Shown in pieces: positions 34,238-45,234 of a stretch of 64,000 nucleotides of DNA. The DNA is taken from contig JAAEAF010000346.1 in NCBI GenBank assembly GCA_011037195.1, positions 102,205 through 166,204 on the forward strand. The letters are read 5' to 3'. The notes below the pieces were generated by a model. That model saw nothing but the letters and a program-made list of their open reading frames with translations. It ran no database searches and was not told the DNA's origin. The stretch is from Triatoma infestans (Eukaryota; Arthropoda; Insecta; Hemiptera; Reduviidae). A program made the position numbers and the translations under genes. The first letter of the stretch is position 1, and every line of letters begins with the position of its first letter.

Positions 34238-34451
34238 GTAATTACATTTGTTTTAATAATACAGTTTATTATGTAGTAATGCAATTATGTACTTCTTTTT
34301 GGTGATATTAAACGTAGTATATACATTAAATGTTGTAATTATTTTTTCACGAGTCAAAAACATTCTTTATTTATCTTAGCAATTAACTAGAACAATATGT
34401 TTTCCATATAAAATGATTATAGCCGTGCGGTCGTCAAACAGAAAAGACCCC

Positions 34452-35406
34452 CAGAAATATTTTTAGTAGATGATGTTCTTTAAATGAGACCGAAAACAAA
34501 AAATATCTCAAAAGAGCAAAAATTGCGGGAAACTCAATCTTAAAAATACGTTTTAGAACCATTTGGATATCCAAATCCAGTAAATGAACTTATACGTAAG
34601 TACGTATTTGTAGACTTACTCCTAATTCTTCATTTTGTCTGAAATAAACAAGGATTTGAATACATTGTATTTTTTTTTTTTTTAGCTAACTTAATCTTAA
34701 TTACATTGCACCTGACATCTGGGACTTTCACTTTAAAGAAAGAACCGACACTGAATTTCCATGGCAAAAAGTCGATTGTCATGGTATATAATTATTCCAT
34801 TTTATGTCCTATACAAAAATATGATTTTTCCGATATGCCCGCCAATAGATTTGTCCCTTTAATCAGAAAACCTGATGTCTTGCCCTTTCCTTTTTTTCAA
34901 CTCCCAGCTATCCTATTAAAATTTTTAGAAACTTTCGCTGACCGTCTGTCACATTGTGAACACCATATGGAATTCACGTAAAATCAACCAATATGTTTCT
35001 TTCATTGCCAGATTTTTTTTTTTTTCATTTTTTATTTCTCACTTTAATAAATTTTTCTTTTCTAACAAAAAAGCGGAAAGAAATATAGTGACACATTAAT
35101 TCAGTTCGAAAAAATATGAATATATTAAATTAGTAACGTTTTTTTTTTTTTTTGGTTCTGTAAAATATCATTGTGCCGCATGTAAAAACTTCAATGTTAG
35201 CTGTAAATCATTAATATTTTGTTGAATGTTTTAGTTGTTTACTAAATTGTATACGTTTTATAACTGTACAGTTAGCATCCCTAATTAAAGAAAAATCTTT
35301 CTATATGATTTCGAAAAAAATGCCTGCCAACTTTCTCTATATACTCGCACATATAGTTACTACTTATTCAATTTTATATCTTTTATTATTACAAATTTTT
35401 GAACTC
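34452..35406. other. no recognisable gene
   Basis: AT-rich with T-runs at 34671-34683, 35012-35025 and 35140-35153. The 91-codon plus-strand frame at 34706 lacks any signature I know. Confidence 0.35.
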
Positions 35407-35418
35407 TAGTAATGCTTT

Positions 35419-35630
35419 TAAAAAAGTAAGCAAAGTAAAGTAATGCCTATTTTTTCAAGCGGGCTTAACGTCCAACTATCAAATTAGGTGTCGTGGACGG
35501 GGGTCACTTACTTTACTATTAACATTTTTTAAACAAATATAAAATTTAGCAGTTATACGCTGGACTCAAACTAGGGTCCTCCCACTTACAAGTCCATGCT
35601 CATAACCACTACACCAACACCCGCCCCGAG
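35419..35630 (-). mobile_element. SINE copy 3, tRNA-derived, with perfect 12-bp target duplication
   Basis: TAGTAATGCTTT flanks it at 35407-35418 and 35631-35642. Minus orientation, same head and body as the other two copies. The tail after AATAGGCATTAC is a TTTAC-like run instead of pure A. Confidence 0.88.
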
Positions 35631-35689
35631 TAGTAATGCTTTCAATATACTTTAATGTTATATAGGTAGCATACATTGAATTGAAGTAG

Positions 35690-36255
35690 CTCATTGGAGG
35701 AAAGTTTAAAGTGGCTGCTTCTCAAGGCCATCCAAAAGGCAATTTTACTGGCAAATGTTTTAAATGAAAATCAGAGGTGTGTACGTAGCACATACCAAGT
35801 TTACAAAACTGATGGTGTTTGAGAAAATCGCGAAAAACTAAAGAAAAAAATCTGGTGTGAAACTATCACACTTATACCGTCGGGAGAAAATCACATAAAC
35901 TGAAACACCTACAGTAAAGTCGCACGTCCGTTCAACCGATTTTCTTCAAACTGGGAATTATATGGCGAGGTATATAATTCTAATTAATGTTATTCAGTTT
36001 ACAGAATTGTATAGTACATTAGAGAAAAACATAATCACATCCCTCCCCTAAAAGTTCCCTTAAATGAATTTTCCCGAAGAAATATTATAAATAAAAGTTG
36101 TAGCTCTTTGTTGTATGTGTAATTGATATTCAAAGTTTAAGGAAAACTGTTGGAGCCGTTTTTGAAAAAAAATCACCAAAAAAACAAAAAAACATTCAGT
36201 AAAGTGGCACTTTATGGTTGATGGATTTTCCCCGAAATCTTCGTGTCTGATCCAG
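35690..36255 (-). repeat. family A fragments
   Basis: Two adjoining minus-strand pieces: an internal unit (about 35690-35845) and a copy beginning AAATCTGGTGTGAAACTATC at 35849 that runs to about 36255. Unit boundaries contain GTCCGTTCAACCGATTTTC. Confidence 0.65.
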
Positions 36256-36279
36256 TGTTTATCAACATATTTTTTTATA

Positions 36280-37280
36280 CACTAAGTCACACTAAGTCTT
36301 CACGTTAAATATATTAAAAAAGTTCTGTTATTGCCAGACCTTAGATGGCCAAAAAAAATACTGGCTAAAGAAATAATTAAACACAAATTGTATTGGCATG
36401 GAGAAACTTTGAATCTGTTTACTGGTTTAGGATTGCAGCTTGATTATATAACTTTAGAGTTAACATTGTAATGACAAACTTAAAATCGAAATTTAGAGAG
36501 GAAATGTTTGGGAAGGTGCAATTGTCGACCTACCATTCTTTTTATAGAGAGTTGATTGAATATAAACTTAGGTGATAATCATTACTTGCATGATAGTAAT
36601 GATCTGACAGTTATGAAAACTATTTTCAAGTTGCGTGGTGTAGGGGTTTTGGTGAAACCCCCACCACTCATCCACTCTAGCGGAGAGAAACAGCCCCTCT
36701 CGCACAGAGAGGAGAGGCTCGGCCAGTGTATATATATAAGAGATGGCCAGTCCGAGGATCATTCTGTGGAATTCAGTTTTACACATCATTATCATTCTGT
36801 TAATTTACACATCAGTTTAACATCACTCCGTACATATCATTTTAGCCACGTCAGCCTGTCAGTTCAGTTCAGTTCTAAACTCTACAGTGTACAGTCCTTG
36901 GCAGTCAGTCATATACATATATATCAAATTATATATCTTAATCTGTCTTAAGGTGTTATTTATCACTCATCATCTTCAACCAACATCTCCTCACAACACC
37001 CTTACAGTGGCCAGTTAATTTATCTAAATTATAATGTTACACATAGTGAAGATCGAGGAAAATGCGCTTTATGCAATATGAATGTGATAGACGATATTTG
37101 CCATTATCTAGGAGTCGGCCCGGTTCTATCCGATTTCGAATTATATACCTTGGTAAGAAGAATTTCACGCGAAGGGAAGTGATTAATGCATTGAATGGTG
37201 AAAAATGGAAAAATTTTAATCTCTATCACCTCCCAGCATATAAATATAGATTATACCTTGTCCAGGAGTTTAATTATTGA
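36280..37280 (+). pseudogene. LINE C-terminal region split by a solo LTR
   Basis: Before the LTR: SLHVKYIKKVLLLPDLRWPK (about 36295) and NHYLHDSNDLTVMKTIFKLR (about 36580-36635). Directly after it: QLIYLNYNVTHSEDRGKC, then a CALC ... H knuckle (about 37060-37110), then FELYTLVRR, a frameshift and a tail ending LVQEFNY at 37279. Skipping the LTR and one copy of its GTGG duplication joins the two halves in frame. It resembles the LINE at 60001-61350. Several stops remain. Confidence 0.75.
36639..37006 (+). mobile_element. solo LTR (family L3), 4-bp target duplication GTGG
   Basis: Begins TGTAGGGG and ends CCCTTACA (inverted tips), flanked by GTGG at 36635-36638 and 37007-37010. A TATA-like promoter, TGTATATATATAAGAG, lies at 36726-36741. 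A 131-codon frame across it is not a gene. The LTR sits inside LINE coding sequence, so the insertion is younger than that LINE. 4-bp duplications fit Ty3-type integrases. Confidence 0.85.
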
Positions 37281-37284
37281 GCTC

Positions 37285-38370
37285 GGTTGATACCATATTT
37301 TTTTGCTATGTATTGTAAAATTATTTTTATTCTTGTTTGATTGATTAATTTATATGAAATGAGGAAAAAATAATTGTTATATAAAAAAAGAAAAAAAGTA
37401 GTGATTGTAAATGATATCAATACGTTTGAGTTGGTTTGTGTGTAATATCAATTTTCCTTTTTAAGAAAGGAACTCTAGGCGAGGTACATTGATACCAGCC
37501 TAAATATGCTTTACAGGTTATTTTCATTTCTTTTTCTAGACACTTCGTGTCTGATGCGATGATAGTAACTAAACAGAATACAACTTTTGAGCTTCCTGCA
37601 ACTTTTCAGTTTTGAGATATTCTTTTCACACACAAACACATACATACAGACCATTTTCTAGAAACCACTTTTTTGGTCTCAGGGGATCCCAAAACATGTA
37701 TTTACGATAAAAACTCAATTTAAAAAATCTGGCATGATACTATTTACTAGTAAGAGAAAATAAAATAAAATCAATAATATTGCATTTCGCTGGTGCATTT
37801 TATACGAAATTCAGCGGCGGAAACTGTGATGCTATCTGAACGGAATATCATATTAATATCTCATAATTATCAAGATCTAACTGCACCCACTATAAACTTA
37901 AGAGAAGTCCATTAAAGACACAACAGATCTATTTGGATCCAAAATTTAAATATTGAATTGCCAATAAAACCACTAAACCCATTCCGTATGTTTTGGCTAG
38001 ACTGGCCAATCTTGCAAGCTGCACACGTAAATAGGTGCAATTACACGATAGCGTTACCATTTAATTAGAACAAAACATAAAAATGATTATATCATTTAAT
38101 TGGTTAAGAAAATAATGTCTAAACAGTAATAAAAATTACTGATTACTCACTAAAAAAAAAAAGAAAAAAAAAAGAGTTAATGAACCTCGACCAATAACAT
38201 AGAAGAATAGAAGAAGAAGTACACATTGCAGTGAAATATTTTAGTTTCTGACATTTATTAGAAGAACTTTCTACGTGGGAAATTGAAATGGTTTTCTAAA
38301 GATGATAATAATAATAATAATAATAATAAAGGTAATAGCTTATTTATTTTCTGTATTTATATATTTATTT
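37285..38370. other. AT-rich DNA with a family A fragment
   Basis: About 37545-37763 (minus) is the GT-tract end of family A (CACACAAACACATACATACA, ACTAGTAAGAGAAAATA). AAT trinucleotide tract at 38305-38330. Nothing else recognised. Confidence 0.5.
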
Positions 38371-38374
38371 GTTC

Positions 38375-38600
38375 TCACGCGTTGGTCTAGTGGCTAGCGC
38401 ACTCGCCTTTCATGCGAGAATTCAGGGTTCGATTCCCGTGAGGGCAAAGTCGGTATTCACCCAGCATTGTAATTAAAATTGGGAAGCTACTAGTAGCGCC
38501 CTAGGTAGCGAAGGCCGGAACTAAACGGCGTGGGAACTGCGGCGTGCTTACCACACGCCCCTCCTATTCATATCGCCGTCTGGCAAGTCTTTACAGTAAC
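38375..38600 (+). mobile_element. SINE with tRNA-Glu-like head (second SINE family)
   Basis: The head 38380-38446 has GGTCTAGTGGCTAGCGC (D arm, box A), CTCGC-CTTTCAT-GCGAG (anticodon arm, loop reads TTC for Glu) and GGTTCGATTCCC (T arm, box B). The acceptor stem does not pair properly, so this is not a functional tRNA. A GC-richer body follows (GAAGGCCGGAACTAAACGG). GCTACTAGTA occurs at about 38485 and 38602 and may be a duplication bounding part of it. Exact ends uncertain. Confidence 0.65.
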
Positions 38601-38830
38601 AGCTACTAGTAACTTGAACTCACTAAGGGCTCCGAAGCGGTGTTTTCCAACTTGTAACTCACCCAATCTCTTCAGTCTTCTAGTTGTCACCATATATTTT
38701 GTCTTTCTTTAATTTAAACGTAGTCCAAATTCTGCTGCTCCTTTTCCTAACTTCATGTAGGCTGACTTCAGTGCTGCTGTATCCCTGGATATTAGTGCCA
38801 CCTCATCTGTGTTGGCTAGACTACTGAACG
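38601..38830 (-). pseudogene. LINE reverse transcriptase fragment
   Basis: Minus strand, one frame with a single stop: TDEVALISRDTAALKSAYMK, then LGKGAAEFGLRLN, stop, RKTKYMVTTRRLKRLGELQV, GKHRFGALSEFK. This corresponds to the region just after the RT FADD motif (here degraded to NTDE) in endonuclease/RT LINEs of the RTE-like style. It ends abruptly at the SINE on its left and at about 38830 on its right. Confidence 0.75.
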
Positions 38831-39886
38831 TTAAACGTTCCCTCCGGATTTATTGTTATTTTTCTTGCGACCATTTCAAGTACTAAATTGGAATAGTAGT
38901 GCAGTAAAAAGTGAATTAAAGTTGTGATTTAGTTGGAAATTTAAGGAAAATTCATAAGTTAATGTGGATAATTAACGAGGAAGATAACAATACATATATT
39001 ATTAGTATTCCTACAGTTCTTTTATATGGTGCTCGTTTTGATTATACGGATACACACCTCTTCTAATTTAGCGTGAATACATTTATTATAATAACTTCCT
39101 TTGCACTATGGACAGACGACTTAGAGTAATGGACAGATTTAGGCTGGCGCACAGACATAGAATGGACAGTCTAAAGGTGGCGGCGGACAAATGGTCAAAA
39201 CTTTTTAAGTACGAAAGAAATGTTTCTCCGGTTCATGGCGAGGGGAAAATACACATGTGGGTGGTGATTCACATAAGATAATTTTTTTATTTTGTTTTTT
39301 TTTTATTTTTTTATTTTTATTGCAGCAATAAAACTTGGAGCTCATTTCAATCATCAAGGCGTTCTTCCACTGATGACATCAATGTGACCGCCGAAGCGCA
39401 TGGCTGGTAGTAATAAGTAGAGAAGGATAATTACCCAATGGAGAAGTAGTTTTCTATTATTTTCATCACCATATCGCCCGAAACGAATCGTATTTATGTT
39501 CTTTTGGCTGGTAGTAGTGAGTGTGAAATAAAGATCGGGATAGAAGAGAGAGAGAGAGAAAGATTACAGTCAGCAAAATGAATAAGGAAGAGTGGAAAAG
39601 GGAAAAGAAGTGATAGAAGTGTGGTCCAAAAAGGATGTAAGAAAGGAATCTCTTTCCTTTTTGAAATTTTTTTTTTATTATCTTTCAGATATTTTTAATT
39701 TTTATAAAATTAAGACGCCAGTTAGGTTTATAACTTGTAAGAGATTATTTATTAAAATTCTCTAATATCATAAGGATCTTTCTTTATTGCTAGCTGCAAT
39801 TTTCTTGTCGGTCAGTTGTCAACAGAGGGAAATAGAATAAAGATATTGCAAAAGGGTTGAAATGATTTTTGGGATGAGAAGTAAAG
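38831..39886. other. no recognisable gene
   Basis: AG tract at 39547-39562, T-rich tract 39285-39320. Purine-rich 39520-39640. No domain signature in any frame. Confidence 0.35.
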
Positions 39887-40075
39887 ATGATTTTTTACAT
39901 CAGTTGCCCTAAAATAAACATAGAGATGTGGGGGGAGATCTGATATATCTACCGGTCTGATTACCATATCTCCAACTCCCCCAAGCACATCCCCATGTGA
40001 GGGTTACCTTCACAAATATACGGAATGATTTGGAATTAGTGTGGTGAGGGTAAAATTGAAATAGAAATCGAATAT
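39887..40075 (+). repeat. ~190-bp repeat, inverted copy at 41576-41750
   Basis: Shared pieces include TCTGATATATCTACCGGTCT, CATATCTCCAACTCCC and CACAAATATACGGAATGATT. The inverted copy lies in the centre of the F2 foldback at 40199-42414. No coding frame. Confidence 0.8.
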
Positions 40076-40198
40076 AAAAATCAAAACAGACTCATTTTTT
40101 TTTTTTTAGGAACTTAACAAACAGACTATAAAAAAAACTTCACTAGAATAAAAAAAAATCTGGTGTGAAAACACTCACATAACTTTTTCTTACTCCTG

Positions 40199-42414
40199 TT
40201 TGTTGTGGTGGTTGGTTACGCAGAGCTGGAAAACATCAGAGACATTTTCCGTGGTAGCCTGCTTCATTTTGTGGTCATCGACCGGTTTCGGGCGTTCGCC
40301 CATCTTCAGGATGCGCTTTTTAGACAGTGTGACAACACAGACTCGCACAGAGCAAACTTAGTTTCACACTAACTGAGACGTATTTTTAAAAAACTAAACT
40401 CTTAAACTAGGTCAAGTGATGTGGCCAGATGGGTGGGAAAACACTGTTTGGGTTGTTGAAGGGCAAATTTTTCTTACAGTGCACACAACACCTGGGGGTC
40501 TAATCTTTAAACTCTGTTGTTGAAGAGAGATTTACTTACAATTAACTAACCAAAACAGAATATAAAAAAAAATCTGGTGTGAAACACTCACACAACTTTC
40601 TCTTACTCCAGTTCTCAAAATGATAATTGACAAATTTTATAGTTTGTGTACCAAATTTAATAAAATTCGTCGAAAACTGAAAAAACTGTTCAGTAAAAGC
40701 GCACTTCCGGTTTACTAATTTTCTTGAAACTCGGAATTTCAGCCATCCATTTATTTCTAACTAATTATGTTTGATGATAGAATTGTATAATCAACTAGGA
40801 TAGCACTTTAGATGAAAATCTAACCCTACCCCTCCCCTAAAAGTGCCCTTAAAAGAATTTATCCCAGAGACATGTTTTAGTAAAAGTTGTAGATCTTTTT
40901 ATATTCAACGTTTCATACAATCGTCGGAGCCATTTTTGAGAAAATTGCAAGAAAGTAAAAAATCTAACTAGTAAAGTGGTACTTCCGGTTGAGGAATTTT
41001 GACAGATAACGTAGTGTCAGATCCCATGGTGATGCCTAAATGGAATATCAAGTTTTAACTTTCTACGGTTTTTCGTTTTTGAGCTATCCTGTTCACATAC
41101 ATACTACATACATACATACACACACACACATACGGACACACACACCACACACCGACCATTTGCTAAAAACCACTTTTTTTGGACTCAGGGACCTCAAAAC
41201 GGATATTTCCGGTGAAAACTCGGTATCGAAAATTTGACAGGATTACAATACTTCCTCTTACTAGGAGTAAGAGAAAGTAATACGCAAAATAAATTTAAAT
41301 AAAATTAAATAACGATTAAACTAACATTTTTTTTTTTAATTTTTTTTTAATATATACCTAAAATATTAATATATAATATATACCTAAAAAATATTAATAT
41401 ATACCTAAAATAATTTTTTTTTATATAAACCTAAAACTAAAGTCTGTTTAAGAACTATTTGTTGGTGTGTAATGTTTGCACTGGTAATTGTGTTTCTGTT
41501 GCTATTGTGGGAAGAGTGTTTTGAATAAAGGTTCACTGGCAAATTTTGTCTGTTCATTTATTAAGTTTTGTGTGTTCGATTTCTATTTCACTTTTATCCT
41601 CACCATACTAATTCCAAATCATTCCGTATATTTGTGAAGGTAACCCTCTCATGGGGATGCTTGTGGGAGTTGGAGATATGGTAATCAGACCGGTAGATAT
41701 ATCAGATCTCCCCACATCTCTATGTTTATTTTAGGGCAACTGATGTAAAACACACACACACACACACATACACACACACACACAAAACTTAATAAATGAA
41801 CAGACAAAATTTGCCAGTGAACCATTATTCAAAACACTCTTTCCACTATAGCAACAGAAACACAATTACCAGTGCAAACATTACACACGCAACAAATAGT
41901 TCTTAAACAGACTTTAGTTTTAGGTTTAGTTTTAAACCTACTAGGTGTATATAAATTTACTAGTTTATAAGTTACTAGTTTATTTAAATTTACTAGTTTA
42001 GATATATATATATTAAAAAAAAAAAAAAAATAGTTTAATCGTTATTTAATTTAATTTAAATTTATCTTGTGTATTTTTTATATTCTGTTTTGGTTAGTTA
42101 ATTGTAAGTAAATCTCCCTCCAATAACAGAGTTTAAAGATTAGACCCCCACGTGCTGTGTCCATAGTAAGAAAAATTTGCTCTTTAACAACCCAAACACG
42201 TGTTTTCCCACCCATCTGGCCACATCCCTTGACCTAGTTTAAGAGTTTAGTTTTTTAAAATACGGTCTCAGTTAGTGTGAAACTAAGTTTGCTCTGTGCG
42301 AGTCTGTGTTGTCACACTGTCTAAAAAGCGCATCCTGAAGATGGGCGAACGCCCGAAACCGGTCGATGACCACAAAATGAAGCAGGCTACCACGGAAATG
42401 TCTCTGATGCTCTG
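40199..42414. mobile_element. F2 foldback, large, inserted in A10
   Basis: The left arm (40199-41590, minus the A11 insert) and right arm (about 41765-42414) are inverted copies. They share GTGGTCATCGACCGG, the 40425-40500 block, AAACAGACTTTAGTTTTAGG and TTGCCAGTGAACC. The right arm has the best F2 core: CTGAAGA (42335-42341), T, stem GGGCG/CGCCC (42343-42354), GAAAC (42355-42359), CGGTC (42360-42364). The left arm has the same core on the minus strand (40280-40309). The centre holds an inverted copy of 39887-40075 and a CA tract (41753-41783). Confidence 0.85.
40565..41280 (-). repeat. family A copy A11, inserted in the left F2 arm
   Basis: The right arm shows the empty site (GTATTTTTTATATTCTG at about 42072). 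The left arm is interrupted at the equivalent point by this copy. No target duplication beyond the T-run is visible. CA tracts lie at 41100-41150. Confidence 0.88.
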
Positions 42415-43332
42415 ATTCTCTTACTCCAGTTCTCAAAATTATAATTGACAAATATTATAGTTTGTGTACCAAATATAACGAAATTCCTCGAAAACTGAAA
42501 AAAACTGTTCAGTAAAAGCGCACTTCCGGCTTACTAATTTTCTTAAAACTTGGAATTTTGGCCATCTATTTATTTCTAATTATTATTGTTTGGATGATAG
42601 AATTGTATAATCAACTATTATACCACTTTAGAGGAAGCTGTAACCCTACCCGTCCCCTCAAAGTGCCCTTAAATGAATTTTTTCAGAGAAATGTTTTAAA
42701 TAAAAGATGTAGATTTTTGCATGCTTAGTTTATATACGAATTTTCAAGAAAATTGTCGCAGCGATTTTTGAGAAAATCGCGAAAAAATGAAAAAAAAATC
42801 ATGAAGTAAAGTGTTAAAATAAACGCACTTCCTATTATCCGATTTTTTCAAACTCGGAATTTCAACAACATATTTAATTCTAATTAACATTATTTAGGTG
42901 GCAGAATTGTCTAATAAACTGAAATGGTAGTTAAGATGAAAACCTAATCCTACCCCTCTCTCCCTGAAATGAATTTTCCCGGAGAAACGTTTCAAATATA
43001 AGTTGTAGCTCTTTGTATGTGTAGTTGATATACCTAGTTTAAAGAAAATCGTCGGAACTATTTTTGAGAAAATCGCAATAACTTAACAACAACAAAAATT
43101 AGTCAAGTGGTACTTCCGGTTGAGGAATTTTGACAGATAACGCACCGTTAGTTCCCATGGTGATACCTAAACGTAATATCAAGTTTCAACACACGCATAC
43201 ACAGACTATTTGCTAAAAACCAACTTTTTGGACTCAGGGAACCTCAAAACGGATATTTCCGGTGAATACTCGATATCGAAAATTTGACACGATTACAATA
43301 CCTCCTACGTCTTACTAGGAGTAAGAGAAAGT

Positions 43333-44632
43333 AAAAAAACTAAATCATGCGACTTATAAAAAAAATTAGCAAAGAGAAAATGCTGTTTAATTATTCCAAT
43401 AAATATAGTAGCAAATATACTGTACTTATTTAGTATAATTAACGTGTCTTCATAAATAGTTTAGGTAGACAAGAATATAAAACACAGTAAGTGATGGCTA
43501 TGATTTACATACTTACATAATACATTGTTGATAGAAAAGATGTTACACATACTTGACTAAAGACTAAACAATGAAAACCACTCTCCATTTAAATCAACGT
43601 CTTTGATATGGAGAAACGAGACATATCTCAGACAGACTGTACAAAAAAATAAAATAAAATAAATATATAAGAAAACAAATAACTGAAGAAGTTTTCCAAC
43701 CTTAAGTTTTTTAACGTGCTCTTTTATTTGATGCGCTAATCAATGTTGCGGCTTTTCTTTAACGTCATGTAATACCATCATCTATATATATATATATAAA
43801 ATAATCATTATAAAAGTAAGTCACGAAATCACTCACGCAATTCTCATTGTTTATAAGGTAACTAGGGAAGTTAATTTTATTATTATTATTATTATTAGAT
43901 TAATAATATTGTTATTATATTCATATTTATAGGCAATATAAGAAAGCGGGCTCTTTTATTGTAAAGCAAAACAGCAAAATATTATTCATGTTTACAATAA
44001 ACGCGTAAATAATCAATTTGCAAAGAAGAAGTTAGTTTGCGAAGTAGGATTAACCAAAGAAATCTCTGAAGATATGGAGATAGAATGGGTCTTACTCATT
44101 GCGTATTTGTTTGGGCATGGAGAAAACTATTAACAAGCCTACTTTTGTTATCCAAACTGTCATAAGTATATCATCTTTCAACAGTGGGATTTCAGAAATT
44201 AAAATGGAGACTAAACAAACACATATATTTAGAAAAATTCATTTTTTATTTGAAATAGAATGATATTTTTGAGAGGTTAGGAGACAACAGTAAATTTAAG
44301 TTTACTAAATTGCCATGTAAGTATTATGTTTCGGTACTACCATCTGGTCTCCTACTAAGGGGAATTAAAAGGGAAAAGATTAGAGCAATGGACTTTTACG
44401 CGAAGATTCTGGGTTTGAGCCTTGGATTTTCTCTTCCTAGAAACCTCTCTACTCAGCTCACTGTAGCCTAATTCATTGACATAATTTAATATATTAATCT
44501 AGTTTTCTATAAATATTTTGCGCCCAAATCACTAGCTATTAAATTAAGCACCCTTCTCCCAGGTATTTGTAAAACGATTAAAATACAAAGTATAAATATA
44601 ATGCTAGTTTTTTGGATCCTAAATTTGTGGTG
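43333..44632. other. no recognisable gene
   Basis: TA tract 43781-43797 and TTA/TAT tract 43878-43915. No coding signal. Confidence 0.4.
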
Positions 44633-44635
44633 TAA

Positions 44636-45231
44636 AATGGCCCCTAGACGATCAATATTCACGTCAATAGATTTCATAATATTTTGCACAATAATATTGT
44701 TGGCCAACCCACACGGGGCAATATTATTGCACAATAAATTAATTCACGGCTGACACTTCTGGAAGTTAGTGCGCAACGAATTAAATTTTTTAACTAATTG
44801 TGACTTATCAGCATCCGGATAGTATTCTTCTATAATCAGAAAGTAACTGTTCGTACTGTTCATTTTTCTTATTTTTATTCTGTTGCGGTAATCTTTACTC
44901 TTGATATTCCACAAAGCGGGTAAGCTCCGATACATCTCGATGCATTCTAAAATGAATTTTCTTTCTTCATTTTTTTCCCTTTGTAGCCATCTTTTATAGA
45001 TAAGTCAATGTTGACTCCCCAACATTGTCACGACAAGACTGAACCAGATTGCGCAATACTGCCCACAGACGATGCAATAGGTATTTACTAGATTGCACAA
45101 TAAAAATCAAACTCTGTTTGATTGACTCAATATATTGCGCAATCTTTGAATCTACTGACAGTCAATATTATTGTGCAATATCAATTCTTGTGCAATATAT
45201 TGACGTGAATATTGATCGTCTAGGGGCCACT
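44636..45231 (-). mobile_element. PIF/Harbinger-type element, TAA target duplication
   Basis: The ends are inverted copies of at least 35 bp (GGCCCCTAGACGATC, TATTCACGTCAATA). TAA lies at 44633-44635 and at 45232-45234, the 3-bp T-W-A duplication typical of PIF/Harbinger. The interior carries a MADF-domain remnant on the minus strand, in keeping with the Myb/SANT-like second protein of these transposons. The DDE transposase is absent, so it is non-autonomous. Confidence 0.8.
44744..44968 (-). pseudogene. MADF-domain (Myb/SANT-like) protein fragment
   Basis: Minus strand: RKFILECIEMYRSLPALWNI, KSKDYRNR, then DADKSQLVKKFNSLRTNFQK. The spaced W, Y and the KK-x-x-SLR-x-x-F signature are those of the MADF DNA-binding domain. 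The frame is open from about 44968 to a stop at 44744 and lacks a proper upstream start or the rest of the protein. In Harbinger elements such a protein helps the transposase bind the ends. Here it is enclosed by the element's inverted repeats. Confidence 0.75.
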
Positions 45232-45234
45232 TAA

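Larger units (their letters stand above)
31196..34451 (+). mobile_element. Merlin DNA transposon with both terminal inverted repeats
   Basis: The left end (31196-31249) and right end (34399-34451) are inverted copies of about 53 bp. Both start GGGGTCTTTTCTGTTT and include ACGACCGCACGG and CATTTTATATGGAAAAC, with two small differences. Between them lies a broken ISXO2-type transposase, diagnostic of Merlin. Two later insertions split it: a foldback (31289-32210) and a 950-bp LINE (32470-33419). Merlin normally makes 8-9 bp target duplications; here the flanks (GCAAAAAT and CCAGAAAT) are only similar, so the duplication is unproven. Confidence 0.85.
40150..43332 (-). repeat. family A copy A10, split by an F2 foldback
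   Basis: The hairpin end (40150-40198, TCTGGTGTGAAAACACTC) and the remainder (42415-43332, from TTCTCTTACTCCAG to the ACTAGGAGTAAGAGAAAGTA end) form one full-length minus copy when the 2.2-kb insert is removed. Near-identical bases at the joints (TCTTACTCC on both sides) form a target duplication of about 9-11 bp. Confidence 0.85.

Noticed and set aside
36556..36951. 131-codon open frame, one of the longest in the window
   Set aside because: It runs from LINE remnant into a solo LTR with clear TG...CA ends and a target duplication; composition is not protein-like.
38380..38446. functional tRNA-Glu gene
   Set aside because: Anticodon arm and box B are good but the acceptor stem and part of the T stem do not pair; a SINE-like body follows directly.
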